Of a DNA stretch of 64,000 nt, positions 13,880 to 27,300 are shown in pieces. The notes under the pieces were generated by a model. It saw only the letters and a list, made by a program, of their open reading frames with translations. It had not been told where the DNA came from and searched no databases. The translations under genes were made by a program, and so were the position numbers. This DNA is from Lineus longissimus (lineage: Eukaryota; Nemertea; Pilidiophora; Heteronemertea; Lineidae). The stretch lies in NCBI RefSeq assembly GCF_910592395.1, contig NC_088318.1, positions 16,244,349 through 16,308,348 of the forward strand, given 5' to 3'. Position 1 is the stretch's first letter; each line of letters begins with the position of its first letter.

Positions 13880-15457
13880 TCATATAACCTTCTCCCCATT
13901 TTCAGATTCAACACAATACCCCTGTGACTGTGACACATGAAATCCATTTGATACCTGACCTAAAGGCATGGTCGTTTTCAATGTGGACAAATCTTTACTG
14001 TTATAGTTTCCGTCGACGGCTGGCGATTTTGAAAGACAAGTTCCGTTTTCTACATCGGATCCAAATTCTTCAACTGTTTTGTCGAGTTCCCGCTTGGCAC
14101 GCCGAGAAACGTAAACTGTCAAAAGAAAGGTGATGATAAGCTGAAAAGAAAAGATTTGAGAAAAAATTATATGATGTACAGTGGAACCTCCCTTAGCCGA
14201 CACCTCTCTATTAAGGACAGCACTTGTCAGTCCTGAGGGTGTCCTTAATAGAGAGGTTCTACTGTATTTTGAATCATTTCATAGTGAAACAAGACCTGGG
14301 AATAACATTGGAGCTGTTATTGAAAGTGAATGCCTTTAAAAGGCAATGCTTCATCGGTAGTGTACCAAAATTTGGGATGCCCACTTGAAAAAAGACAAGT
14401 TTTTGGCATTTCTGAACATCCAAATTCTGTGTCTATTTTTAAAAGACTCTTCATACAATTCAAGTGTTTTTTTCTTAGTTTCACCTACCTGTGTTGTAAA
14501 CACTATATAGCCAGTTGTGGTATGAGTATCGTCAGTTAACACGTCCTCCATCGACCTCAGAGTCGTACCAATGTAAGTATTCAAGAGCTGAGTTGGGAAG
14601 AGTCCCACAACCGAGGTAGCTACATACTTCCACCAAGTGATGTTTGTCAGCTGAAATGAGGACAACAACAAAAAAAATTTCTGATATTCTCCACTGTCCA
14701 CTTAAGAGCAGGCCAGCAGACCTTGTTGTCATGGACTTTCAATTCCATCAGATGTTCTTTCATCAAGCAGCCAGATATTTATGACATATCAAATCTGAGA
14801 AATGTCCGCGTACCATTTATTTTGATGCCTTACCAAACAGATAACACAAATAAAAAAACCAGGGGTACAAAAAAATCTAACTTACTTACTTGAAATCATT
14901 GTTACAATCAAAACAAAAGTTTTCAAACAAACAAATTAACTCATGCTTACAGCAAAAATGGCATTTTGTAATCCAAATGGAATGGGCGTAAGTCTTGATA
15001 GTATCACAACTTTGAATCCTTGTGGACCTTGGACCAGTCTTGTAAAAGCTGTAAAATTTTTACTCTTAATTCGATTGTATACCCAGTTTGAAAAACACTT
15101 TTTGATAACAAAGTGGGCAATAAGTAAACCACTTATTGCCGAGATCATCACGATTAGCTGTCCACAGACTATGCTATACAAGTATCCAGCAGCAACGTTG
15201 AGCAAAATGTAGCCCCACATGAATGGGAACGAGACTGTCGTGAACAGGATGATAAAAATCAGGGTGCTGACGATCACATGTTGGTCCTCTAGTATCGAGA
15301 GAATATCCTTAACGTAGTTTCGGCAGACAAGAAGCGTAAAACACATCAATGAGAAGATGAAAATGGACGTCAGAGTATAGCGTAGACAGAGGGGGCACCA
15401 TTTTCCTCTGTTTACAAGAACGCTGTTGTCCTCTGACGTTTCTGAGAGTAAATCCAT
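13880..15457 (-). CDS. TMEM64: TMEM64-like VTT-domain membrane protein
   Basis: Multi-pass membrane protein of the TVP38/TMEM64 (VTT/DedA-like) family. Vertebrate TMEM64 is an ER/Golgi protein linked to calcium handling; the role here is inferred. Coding exons on the minus strand: 14951-15457, 14489-14650 and 13880-14140, joined at phase 0 with good splice sites, giving 309 residues (human 380). Hydrophobic helices lie at about residues 27-45 and 58-80. The VTT core GYILLNVAAGYLYS is followed by an aliphatic helix, then the family motif LSRLTPIPFGLQNAIFA near residues 153-169. Exon 2 carries SVVGLFPTQLLNTYIGTTLR and SMEDVL, very close to vertebrate TMEM64. Exon 3 opens with a last helix (LIITFLLTVYVSRRAKREL), followed by a polar tail. 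An acceptor at 15468, just before the ATG, implies an untranslated exon upstream, not located. Confidence 0.9.
14178..14265. repeat. Inverted-repeat element, ACAGTGGAACCTC family (copy 2, 88 bp)
   Basis: A compact, nearly intact copy: starts ACAGTGGAACCTCCCTTAGC and ends TAGAGAGGTTCTACTGT. The two halves pair with each other (CACCTCTCTATTAAGGACA against TGTCCTTAATAGAGAGGT). Located in the TMEM64 intron between exons 2 and 3. Confidence 0.85.
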
Positions 15458-16017
15458 CCTCGGTTGACCTGAAAATGGAAAGCAGATGGAATCATGACAT
15501 TAGAACTTACATTAATTTTCAGTGTCATAATTTGGGACACGGACACTAGACCAAGTTAACGCAACGGAAGACAGTGGACACAAGACAATAGTCTCAATAG
15601 AATAGATTTTTACAGTCGAAGTCAGTAGCCTAAGCACGATAAATCTAAAGCAAAACAATAATAACCTTTGCATTGGCTTGATTTCTAAGACTATAAACAA
15701 GAGCATGTAGAGCAACACACGATTGTTCAGTTCACATGGTTCACAAACATTCCACAAATTCTGTGTTATTAAAAATATTTTTCCGATAAACCTCTCTGAA
15801 CTAATTCCACAATGACCGTGGTGTAAGCTTTGTTCAGAACGTCTAAGTAGGACCGGTTCCACTCGTACCGGGGATAAAAGAATATCGGCTGTGACTAAAC
15901 CTGTCTCCATCATGTTCATATAGTTTTCACCACCATCAGTGAAGTTCGTGGGCGCGGAACTTTATCATAATATGTAAAGAGCAAGCTCTAGTGAACTCAC
16001 ACAACTGTTTGACATGG

Positions 16018-16170
16018 GGGAGCCCCCCCCCCCCAACCCCCGTCCTTCTGACATATTTAGCCAGTACATCGGGGGATGAGTCCCCCAAACCCCCTCCCCC
16101 GTTCTCTGAAAGTGACAGGTTTTAGCCAGTACATTTGGGGAAGGCCCCCTAACCCCCCCCCCCATTGGAC
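16018..16170. repeat. C-rich low-complexity stretch with a duplicated motif
   Basis: Runs of C (up to 14) alternate with two copies of TTTAGCCAGTACAT (one at about 16055, one at about 16122), each followed by GGGG and CCCC runs. It is a short, decayed tandem duplication. The G/C runs could form G-quadruplex or hairpin structures. Confidence 0.6.
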
Positions 16171-16770
16171 TCTAAAAATAGAATTCCTTGGAGACGCTGA
16201 ACCATAAGGCCCCATAAAGAAATAGTCCTCGCCCACTACTAATGCTAACTTTATTATAGCCTACCTTTTAAGGCATTATGGCAAACGTCCATCTCCAATC
16301 ACATCAACGTATGTTTGATCAAACACCCACACAGGGTCTCCTAATTATCATGATCATTATACCAGTGTATACATAATCAAATAATAACATGTCGCCTTCT
16401 TTTCGGTGAAACCGAGACTGAATTATTCACATTGTATTCAACTGTGTTCATTTCGCAGTAAATTCATTAGTTACCAACATATGCCTTAGAGGGGGCAGAA
16501 TGGTATTGTTTAGACAAGAAGCCTCTCCAACAGCCTCAAAGAATATTGGATAGAACGTCACTGTACTGGGTCCCAGTAATAAATATTGCCATAAAGACAT
16601 ATGATATTGTTCTGGGACTTATGTAAGATCAGTTCTCTCCGCCAAACCCAAGACTGAAGAATAAACACCTTGTGTTTATAGGCTAACAAATGCAAACACT
16701 TCCAAATGGACCCCCTACAAGAGAAGAGTGGCTCTTCTTCTCTCCGACTTTGACACCCTATACGAACATA

Positions 16771-16974
16771 TCAATAGATCAGCCAGCGGTCCTTGGTGTC
16801 GCCGCGTGGGTTTCGTCCAGTGAAATTGTTTGCAAAGGTCAGGGAACCACGATCTGACATCCATAACGAGCGTATCCCCTTTTCATGCCAGTTATAGTCG
16901 GGTGCTACACCACAGTCGGGATAGTGGCCGCCAAATGAATGGTTGTTGAATTCAAAACTGTTAAAACTGTTCAC
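16771..16974 (-). CDS. Orphan open exon, unknown protein (doubtful)
   Basis: A minus-strand frame ending in a stop encodes a Gly/Asn/Trp-rich segment including HSFGGHYPDCGVAPDYNW and GIRSLWMSDRGSLTFANNFT. Its GC content and amino-acid mix differ from the surrounding AT-rich filler, and it looks like the C-terminal exon of a secreted protein (NFT sequon). Possible acceptors lie at its upper end (CATATAATTTG then AG, around 16980). I do not recognise the family and no partner exon was found. It may be a gene fragment. Confidence 0.3.
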   Translation of the reverse strand: MNSFNSFEFNNHSFGGHYPDCGVAPDYNWHEKGIRSLWMSDRGSLTFANNFTGRNPRGDTKDRWLIY

Positions 16975-17978
16975 GTCAACTTACATATAATTTGAAAAAC
17001 CTTCATGAATTCAATGGAGATTTCCACATCACAGGATAGAACCGAAGTGATGGCATCACGAAGATTTAACATGATCACTTCCATACTTACCATCATGACT
17101 TGAACGTGCGCCTTTAAGTTTTTTGAGCAAATGGTATTTGATTCGGGATAGCAATTAAAATTGCCGTTGAACTTGTACATGAAGTACAGTGATGTACATA
17201 ATTCACATATGTCTGACTTGAAATTTCCAACTGCGCAGTTCATTCCCGCCTTGATAACATGACTATTTCTACAATAAAAACCCTTTGAAACCAATCCATA
17301 CTTTCATCAGGAATAGATACTGTGCTTGCCTTCTGCTGCAGCCGTTTTGATTTGTTTCGGAAAATTTGAAGGTATTTTTACGTTTGAAATCGGAGAAAGT
17401 GTTCCCGCTATGTTCTCCGCAGCTCACACACCAACCGACTGGCGTTCAAATCAACCGCGACCGATCATGACCAAAGACAATACATTTGACGTCACAGCGT
17501 TCGGGCACTTATACTCCTCTACCCCTTGAGCCAGGCCGGCTAGCAGTTATCTGCTCACGAGAGTCTTTTGTTCAGTCAATGGATCATTATGAGAGGCATT
17601 GTCCAAAATATGACAGGCATTGTCAAAATGTGGGCTTGGCTTTAGCATACATACTTGTACGTGTACGTTTGCCCAACTGTGGAAATGCATAAGGAAGGCT
17701 CCGTAAGCCAAAGGACGATGTAAATGCATTTTTTATCAACGATTTTTTTATCATTTCCCCAATTCCTCCTACAACCACGTATAAAAGATGGTTCAGCGTC
17801 GCGTAAATCAATTTGCAGATAGAGGACTTGATGACTCGACAGACACTGGTACTTTGTAGTTCGTCGTTCTTAGGGCGCTCAGTTTCGAAACCTGCAAACA
17901 TTCGAAACAGAATACAATTGCCAACTTTGATAGCATGATATCCGACTTGGTTCGGTCGGGTCGCTTAATGGGCAATCG

Positions 17979-18001
17979 GGGGGGGGGGGGGGGGGGGGGG
18001 G
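17979..18001 (+). repeat. Poly-G tract (about 22 G)
   Basis: Uninterrupted G run about 380 bp upstream of the NHE8 start codon. Similar runs are at 19470-19482 (NHE8 intron) and 39931-39952 (MAO intron). G-quadruplex-forming potential; length probably polymorphic and error-prone in assembly. Confidence 0.85.
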
Positions 18002-18378
18002 TTGTTCCATAAGAGAGACAATGTTCCAATCCAAGTTAACTTTCGACGCATTCACTTTCAGACCAGATCCAGCGACACTAATCGGCAGCGCGGAGAGCCA
18101 CGGCTCTGTTGGACAATTTTAGTGGGAGTTTACCTGAGGTAGCGAGAAAAAAACACCTTTGCATTTCGTAGTGCATTTCGCAATTTAGCATTACGAACGA
18201 GAAATTAGCTCTTCATGCAACATCGTGATCAGTTGATGACCAGATGATTCATTGATTGATAGTTGTGTTGCCAGCTGTCAACTTAACTACTGCTATATTA
18301 AGCGTTGATATTACACCCGATTTCAGTTAGAAAACTTGTTAGGATGAATCCCATAAGGAACTGTTCACGAAAGTAACA

Positions 18379-21300
18379 ATGGCTTATCGGCCACTCCATG
18401 GGAAAAATTCGATTTTGGCTGCTGTTGTTCTGGTAACTTTCACTCTCCTTGGTGGACTTGGTGAACCAGCAAAGCAAAATGGTCAATCACCTCCACCACC
18501 CAAACCGGCGCAAGGTGTCAAACCTTTGGTGGTGAACCCTGCCGTGAAGGCCAATGGACCAAAGCCTACAACGAGTTCAGTGATTTCGCAAACTCTCGAC
18601 TTCATCCCTCATCAAGACAACGACACATTGAAGTGAGTATTCTGACAAACCTCCAGGCCAAAATGGTCTATTTTGAAGAAGTTAATTTGGCCGTTGGGCG
18701 CTGACCAGTCGTGCGTTTCGCCTGAACAAAGGTTACACTTGCAGTTTATGAATATATTGTTCGCAATCAGCTTGGGCCTTCTGTTCTGGCGTGTTCTGAA
18801 TATGTGGGCATTTGTTTTGTTTGGGCTCTGGTTTGTCTTTGTCGAAATCGTCTGTCAGAGTTGGAGAATATATTGAGGAACTTCTAAATTTCATTTGCTA
18901 CTTATGATTCAAATGAGAACTTCTGATTCTAGGTCTGACGCAAATCATACTACTACCACAACAACTGTGCCAACCACTCCAGACAAGCAGGATGTAGACC
19001 TACCAGAAAAGGGGTCTTTGGAGGATGAACATCACTACAGCATGACAATATTCTTCATATTGCTGGTTCTTGGTAGGTGGAGAATCATGATTTTCTTGTC
19101 CTGCGTTCAGCACTGTCCGCCAGGTTAAAAGTCTTCAAAATGGTGTCTAATAATCATAACAGAAATATGCAGGTCATTCGACACTTCCCCGTAACATTTT
19201 ATGAAATTTGTGTACGATAAGGCTTTGATGTGAAATGATGTGAAATTTTAAGGAAATGTGTCAAATGATATTGATAGTGCTTTTATGAGTATTAGAACTA
19301 AATTTCATTTTAATGCGTTTAAACCTGACTTTAAATCTGGTGGATGCTGATGGATGTTATTTAGTATCTAGAGTAACCACTTTTAACTGATTTAGATAGT
19401 GATAGATGGTATCCTCAGCCAAAGTGTAGACGGAGAGAAATTCTGCTGTTCCAGTATTCTTCCGAGGTCGGGGGGGGGGGGGCGGAAACGGAAAGAAAAG
19501 TGGCGCTGAATTTGCTGAAATGGTTACAAAAACAGCATGGCTGTATTTTTTCTCTGTGTTTAAAATTGCCACTTTAGACAAGGAGTGGTTAAAAAATGTG
19601 TCTGAATGAAAAAGGCTTTGACCTCTGCAATTTCGTGGTTTTTTTTCAGTTGCTCTTGTCTTGTATCAGTCCAAGCTGCAGCTGGGAGTGCCCAGTGCAC
19701 CTGTCCCTCTTTGGTGACAGTCATTAGTATAGTTGCATTATCATGGACGGTGAATTATGCAAATCTGTGTCAGGATGAAATTAATATGATCAAACAGGTG
19801 TGATCATGCCTGCATTTGTAATCAGCATTTTCAAAGGTTCATGTGACCTGATACCGGACAAATTGAAACAGATGTGACATGGGATCAAAAGTTTAGACAG
19901 ATGTGAGAAACACAAGACTGGACATTGGGCACGAAATTGTGACAGATGACGGATGTGATATTGGACATGGACATTGAGACAGATGGGACACGGGATTGGA
20001 CATTGAGGTGGATGGGGAATGGGATAGGACATCAAGAGAGATATGACTTCATGTCAGGTCAGGAAAAAGAAAAAAAGAAATGTAAGGCCTTGTATACAAG
20101 TATAACGCTTTATGCCGTTCAAGTACTTGAAATCTTTGAGAATTTTTTTGTTGCTTTCTCGTCACTGTTGGTGAAAAGTGGCTGTCTAAGATTTCATGTT
20201 TTACAGTATGCCAAGCACAGGTGTTAACGAAAGTGGAACAGCACAAATACTTAAAATCTGACCTAAAAAGTCCTCATTTGGCACACATTTTGAAATTTGA
20301 AATTCATGGATTATCCATAATGGTTATTTTATGCATCCACCCTGTGACATACTTTCATTTCCATCCCTGGTAGCATGTGACAGGGGCACCCCAACCATGT
20401 GTAAATGTCATGTTCCTTGAGAACTTAAGAGTTTCTATTGGATGGCAGAAATGGGGACAAAAAAGATTTCAATCATGCATTTCAATCGTGTCCTATACCA
20501 GACAGGATGCAGCCTGATATGCCCTGGTACATGTGGTAGAAGCAACCTGAATAATTGAATTATCTGACTGGAATTACAATTTTTGGACCATCTTGACACG
20601 GTTACACTTCATGGTTAGGAGGAAGCATTATCCTGGGGTGACATTTTACTGCTGGACCCTCAAGAGGTAAATGTGACACCCAGGGATTGGGCCAGTCACA
20701 CTCACAGCAGAAAATACCTGAGGATTCTCCCTTTCATGATCTATGCAGTGCAAGTGGAGACATCGAGAATTGCCGCTCCATTGACTATTATTGCCTACTA
20801 GTTCCAGGGTTTTAAAGCTGGCTTAGTCATTGTTAAGGGGGAGGGGGGGGGCTTCATCTGGAGCCTACATGTTAGAATGATCAATACCGAAAGCACTTTG
20901 ACCAAATTGCCTGCCGTCATATTATTTGTAACAGCTGTGCAGGATCATACCTGAAGCTAGATAGAGCTGATGAATTTCATCTTGAAAAAGACAACATCGG
21001 CTTAACATATACATTAACTTGCAATATAATAGGTTGACAATTACGGCACAGTTGAGATGAAATGAAAACACTCCTATTGTATTCAACTCTCCCCGTCCCA
21101 GGTGTTACTTTAAATGAAATTAACTTTGAAGATGTACTGACAGATAAATGTCGATTCAATTACGACAACAGGATTATAGTTTGCCCTGTTCCATTCATGA
21201 ATATTTCCATTAAATGACATGATCAAGTCAGGCGATTTTAAAAATGATCAAAATTATTCCGTGATGTGCATATTCGATAATTTTCTGTGCAGGAAGTAAG

Positions 21301-24300
21301 ATTATGAATTATTTTTAAAATGAACCACCCATGTCCTCTGTCAGGGATGCCTTTTTCTTCTTGAGTCATGCCAGCCTTAATTTTTGTTGTCATCGGTGAG
21401 TACCAGGACAAATACAGTGCAACCAGCCTTATAACCAATATGCTAATCTCAACCAAGTTCCATTGTCTCTTTCAGCAATCTCTAATATGGTAACCCATAT
21501 ACTGATTTCCATTGTCTCTTTCAGCAATTTCAATATGGTAACCCATATGCTGATGTCAACCAAGTTCCCTTGCCTTGTCTCTAGACTCTTTCAGCAATCT
21601 CTGATATTGTAACCCATATGCTGATCCCAACCAAGTTCAATTTTCTCTTTAAAACATGTTTGGAAGTAACCTGTGTCGTGTCAACCCATGCTTATCTAAA
21701 TTAAGTTCCTTTATCTTTTCAGCAATATGTATCATGGTGACCCATATGCTGATTTCAACCAAGTTCCATTATTTGCCAGAGAGTATTGCCATTATACTTG
21801 TGGGTAAGCACATTCTTTTGTCACTCAACAAAACAGCTTGCATCGTACATCCAGTTCAGAAATAGTCAAATCTCTAAATAGTGGATTTTTTTAACAAGAA
21901 ATTGCTGAAATATTCATGAAAAGGGAGTAATTGTGGCCTGTAATTAGTAAAAATTGCTATGGAAAGTGGTGAAAATTTGAGTTCATTTTGCTCGATGGCA
22001 AGGGTGGTGCCCCCAATAAAATTTGCAGATTGAGTGGGAGGAGAAATAAAGTTAACTAGTATTGGTTTGGGGTTGCTTACAGGTCAGCCAAGCCTAAGGG
22101 AATAATGTGATCTAGTTTTCAGTTGCCCTGGCACCAAGTTTCATGTATCAAATAATTCTAACGCCAATCAAAATACTGGATTTCTGTTCATTTCAGGAGC
22201 ACTGATTGGTCTCATCTTGCGGCTGCTGTCAACATACAACCTTACAAACTGGCAGGTAAGTGTCCATTAGAGTGCTTACTCAGATTATCAAAATGGCACA
22301 GGTTCCAGGGGTCCTTTTAGAGAGGTGTCACTGTATTGTTATGCCTCTGATGTATTACAAGGATGAGACATCTCTACATTTTGAGGAGATCTCTTTTTTC
22401 TCCTTCTGAATAAAGGTTTAATGTGACCTTGGCAATGACACGAGCCATGTATTAAAGCTCTCTGTATATATACCTAGTACGACATGCTATTACAAAGTAT
22501 GTCAACCTGTTGCATGTTTATTCCATTCATAAACTGAATATGGGATGAATCTAAAAATTATTACCAGCTGTTGTGATCATACTATTATTCAAATGCATAC
22601 GATTTGTATTCTCTCGATGTCATATTGGGAGTGGCTGTGACATTTTTTAAAGAACTGCACTGGGTTTGTTAAAAATTTGAAATTTGTAATTGAATTGGAA
22701 CTTTTTTTCCAAATGCGTAAAATATAAATTTCAGTAATGCCGTTGTGTAGGCAAATATACAAATACTACCAAGTTTCAGCAAATTCGTCTACATAATAAC
22801 CGCACAACACCATTGTGTATAACTGCATTTCTATTTTCCTGGACCACCAGTAATTACAAACAGCATACCCCTTTAAATGAGAAATTATGCTTTTGGATGT
22901 CGGTCAGATTTTGACCATGTTGAAGACATTGTACAGCCAGAGGGTTGAATCTTGTAGACAAGTTGCAAAAACAGCTTCAAGCTCTGGGGAGAATCCAGGA
23001 TTGTATGTCTGGGTGAACTGGAATGGCCTTCAAGGAACTGAAATTCCTGGCTCATAGTATCATGGTATGATTTAAAGTCTGAATATAATCAAAAGTTGAT
23101 GCAAAATTTTAGATGGGTATCAAAAGAGTGCCTTTATTCTGACACTGACAGTGACAATCAAATTGCGCAGCTAACAATTTTAATGATATGCATCAAACCT
23201 GTTCAATTTAAAGAATTTTTTACAGTGCTGCATCTGCCATGTGCCGCTGGATAATGTTAGATCATTCAATTTAATGTTAATGAGTTCATACGAGGGGCCC
23301 AGTGCATTGACGTCATTGGGAACTCTACAGGACCTGGTTTTGATCCTTGGAGAACCAAGGGGTGCTGACCTCCCCCTCCCCCATTCTCCAGGGTGATGTT
23401 TGGCTTTTGTGATTGTACTATTAGAATGGCATGAATGTGAATGGCATTCTAAGCAATTGGCTGCGTACCAATATTGTTTGTTTTCATCTTGCAGAGAGAG
23501 GAAGCGTTTCCACCCACGATATTCTTTATCGTTATCCTACCCCCAATCATATTTGAGTCGGGCTACAATTTACACAAGGTAAGCTACCTCGGGCGTCTGA
23601 GATGTTTTGTCAGAATGGTTTCATTTTACTGTGGGATTGGGCTGTGGAGATTGGAAAGGTGCCCAGCCATTTTCGTCTCAATCAGATGTCTGGTATGGCT
23701 ACTTTCTCTCCAAACAAGACCTTAATGGAGTAGTGGGTGGATGTGGTAGAGAGGTGACCCCATCACCTTCCATCTTGATTTCCTTATCATTATTTTTGTT
23801 TCCATTTCAGGGTAACTTTTTCCAGAACATTGGTTCGATCCTCGTGTTTGCCATATTTGGTACCATCATATCTGCTGTGGTCATCGGAGGTGGTGTCTAT
23901 CTATTAGGAAGAGTAAGCTACTGTTTGTGTATATCTATGTTTGAATCAAGCGGACTTTATAATTCTATAACCTTGAGAAAGTCACTTTGCCTTGTTGCCA
24001 TGTCCTTTAATTTGAAGCCAAACGTCTTTTACATCAGCGTCATCACTAGGGTAGGCTCATGAACCAAGAAATTAATCATTAATGATAATGTGCAGCATTT
24101 GTATAGTGCTTGTACTTGAATCAACATGCTAGCACTTTGCCATATGATTACCCTAGCTTTTGGCCTGTGCATTGCTGTTCAAGCTCAACTTCCTCAGTAG
24201 TATCTGGTCCAGCTGCCTCTCATTGCTGGGACTCAACATTCATGGCTATCTCTGCCAGATTTGTACCCATTTTTGTGAAATATGGAGTAAGCAGTGTATA

Positions 24301-27300
24301 CGAATACAAAAGCTCTACACTTTCAAGACACAGCATGTTCTCTCATTTCGTTCCAGGCGCAGGTTGCTTACCAGTTGAATTTATTTGAGAGCTTTGCATT
24401 TGGGTCGCTGATATCGGCCGTCGACCCTGTAGCCACCCTTGCCATATTCCATGCGTTGGATGTGGAGCCAGTGTTGTATATGTTGGTGTTTGGAGAAAGT
24501 GTGCTGAATGATGCTGTTTCGATTGTATTGACGACGTAAGTTCCACTCCTTCAAGAATAATGCAATCGTTTTGAAAGGTTTCAATTTGAAAATTTCCAAT
24601 TGTGTACAGTAAATATGTACTGAATATAGATTTTTTAACTGTTGTTGTGTAGATCACAGTTACAAAAATCACCTGTTTTTAGTGCGCTTCTAATACAGGA
24701 CAGTTATACAAGATGTTGCTCAACATTTTTCAGACAAACCTGCTTCTTATCGTTCCAGTGCCATAGTCGATGCTGCCGACCCAGCCCACGCCGCCATGAG
24801 TGGGGCGGCCCTGTTTTTCCAGGCGACAGGGAACTTCCTCCTCATGTTCTTTGCCTCGGCTGCTATCGGTGTGGTGTTTGGTCTGATAAGTGCTATGGTA
24901 TCCTTTGTTTAGAAAACTGATTGAAAAAACTTTTTGCTGCCCGACGTTTTGGTCGCTGCGCCTTGAACTAAAATTTTGAGTGCTTCAGAATCTTCACCAA
25001 CCAAAAGTGGATGTGGTTGCTTATCCATAACCACTGCCACCAGAATAACAAGTGTTCAATCGATTTCTTTAACTCGCCCGTCAGGTCTTGAAGTTCTTTG
25101 ACCTGAGGAAAACACCCTCCTTAGAGTTCGGTCTGATGTTTGCCTTCTCTTATGCTCCCTATGGGTTGTCCGAAGGCTTGCATCTCTCAGGTAAGTTCCA
25201 TGTTTCTCTCTTCTTCTTTGAATTGACTTGTTTGAACACAGGGAGGAAACCGGTATTCACCACGTCCGAGTGCCTCATTCATGCTTATTCATCAGAAAAA
25301 TAGTTTTCTGACCAATGTCCCCCATAAAGGCGGACTATAGGCAGAAGCAGGGGGTTAAATTGGTTATCTTCGATTGACTTATATGCACAGCAACGGTACT
25401 GGGTCACGTTTGATTCAGTACTATATTCCTTGTACAAGCGTGAATAGTCTTGACATACTGTGAGATGCGAGAGACTCCTGTTGTTGACATCTTGCCACCC
25501 TGCATGTAGCTGCTGCCCATATAGTCCCTTTAACATAATATTTCTCCATTCTAGGTATCATGGCCATCTTGTTTTGTGGGATTGTGATGTCCCACTATAC
25601 TCATTTGAACCTTTCACCTGTCACCCAGATTACAGTACAGCAGACGTTCAGAACAATATCATTCATGGCTGGTAAGTGTCCCTGAAAATCAACTGGTTTG
25701 TGTGATAGCAAAAACTCGTTACTTTGAAGTATGAGTTCAGATGTTAGATTTGGAACCTTCCCTAATGGACACCTCTCTATTAAGGACACTGGTTTTGATC
25801 CTTGACTGATAAAATCTCGGCCCGCTTGTTAGAAAGCATGTTAGCTTATAACACCATGTTGACATGTTCTTTCATGTAGATAGAATGCACATAGAACAAC
25901 ATGTCAGCATGATTTTAAGAGCTAACATGCTTTCTATCAACCATCTCCAATGTTATACTTTCAGAAACGTGTGTATTTGCATACCTCGGGTTAGCCATCT
26001 TTAGTTTCCGACATATCGTGAAACCTTCTTTTGTCTTATGGAGCATCGTAAGTGAATTTGCATACTTTGGCTTTATGAAAATGGCATTATATTTACATTA
26101 AGTGTACCGTAAATGTGCTTGCTAAAAATCCTTTCTTCATAGCCTAGTGGTTAACTCTGCTTGCTACCACACAATAGGGCCCGGGGTCGATCCCCGGGGA
26201 GAACCCAGGATTGTATTCCCAGGAAGAAATGTTTTAATTTGCCAAAGTGAAAATGATGAAAGTAAATTTTTTCCAAATTGCAAGAAAAAAAGGAGGAAAC
26301 ATTTGACAATCCAATAACTGGAAACTAAGTTCTATTCCCTTTGATTTTTATAGGCGTTGTGTTTAATAGGACGAGCAATGAACATATTCCCCCTGTCGTT
26401 TATACTCAACTATTTCCGGGAACATAAAATCACAAGGAGAATGCAGTTCATTATGTGGTTCAGTGGTAGGTGTCAGTTTTAAGTCATTTAAGTTGTGTCT
26501 TGTCTCAAAAAAGAGTCATGTGAACGAAGTCTGAAGTTTCATACTTAGAGTTTGAGGAGCCTCTTGGCCTTGTGGTTGACACTGCTGGCTGGGGAGAACC
26601 CAGGATTGTATTCCTGGATGAACTGGTGTGGCTTTCAGGGAACTAAAGTTCCTGATTCTTAACAGCATGTACAACTTATCGATTTATGAGAGAGTCTGTC
26701 GGATGGGACTAAAAGCTGTGGTCGCCTGTACTTGAGTGTCATTGCCAGGGCAAGTAAAAGATCCCACATAGGTGGGCAGTAGCCTCCGGCAAAAAGACAA
26801 TATGGTTAGTACGCCGGTAATGATATGATGATGATGATGATGACATGTTTATTCATTGTCGACATGCTATAATGCAGCACTATGATGCCCTGCATATTCT
26901 TGTATGGTTAGTCTTCCCAACATTGACATGCGACTGGTTGCAGTGGGTCACACATTTCTACCTTGTCTTTTCAGGATTGCGTGGGGCGATTGCGTTTGCC
27001 CTCAGCCTCCACTTAGAGTTTGAATCAGAGAAGAGGCACATTCTTGTGACGTCGACGCTGATTATTGTACTATTTACAGTGCTGTTCCTTGGAGGCTCAA
27101 CCATGCCTTTGATGAAGGTTAGTTAACACAGTTATATTCAACTCTAAAACAAAAGCAAAACGCATTTGATGTTCATAGGCGTGGTGAGAATGTCTAGGGA
27201 GGAGGTCATTATGCTCTAGGACGGGGTGTTTTCCCAAAAATCGGGCGGTTTTTGAGGAATCTAACCCTTCTCTGTTCAAGCTAGTTTTTGAAGTTGAACA

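Larger units (their letters stand above)
15469..18378. other. Spacer between TMEM64 (-) and NHE8 (+), containing both promoters
   Basis: The genes are divergent, so upstream sequences of both lie here. No promoter element is clear. Contents include C-rich tracts at 16021-16170, an orphan open exon at 16771-16974, a poly-G tract at 17979-18001 and otherwise unremarkable AT-rich DNA. Confidence 0.4.

Noticed and set aside
26139-26235. tRNA gene
   Set aside because: A and B boxes are present, but the sequence does not fold into a full cloverleaf with acceptor stem and belongs to a repeated family: a SINE head. Same for 54514 and 55160.
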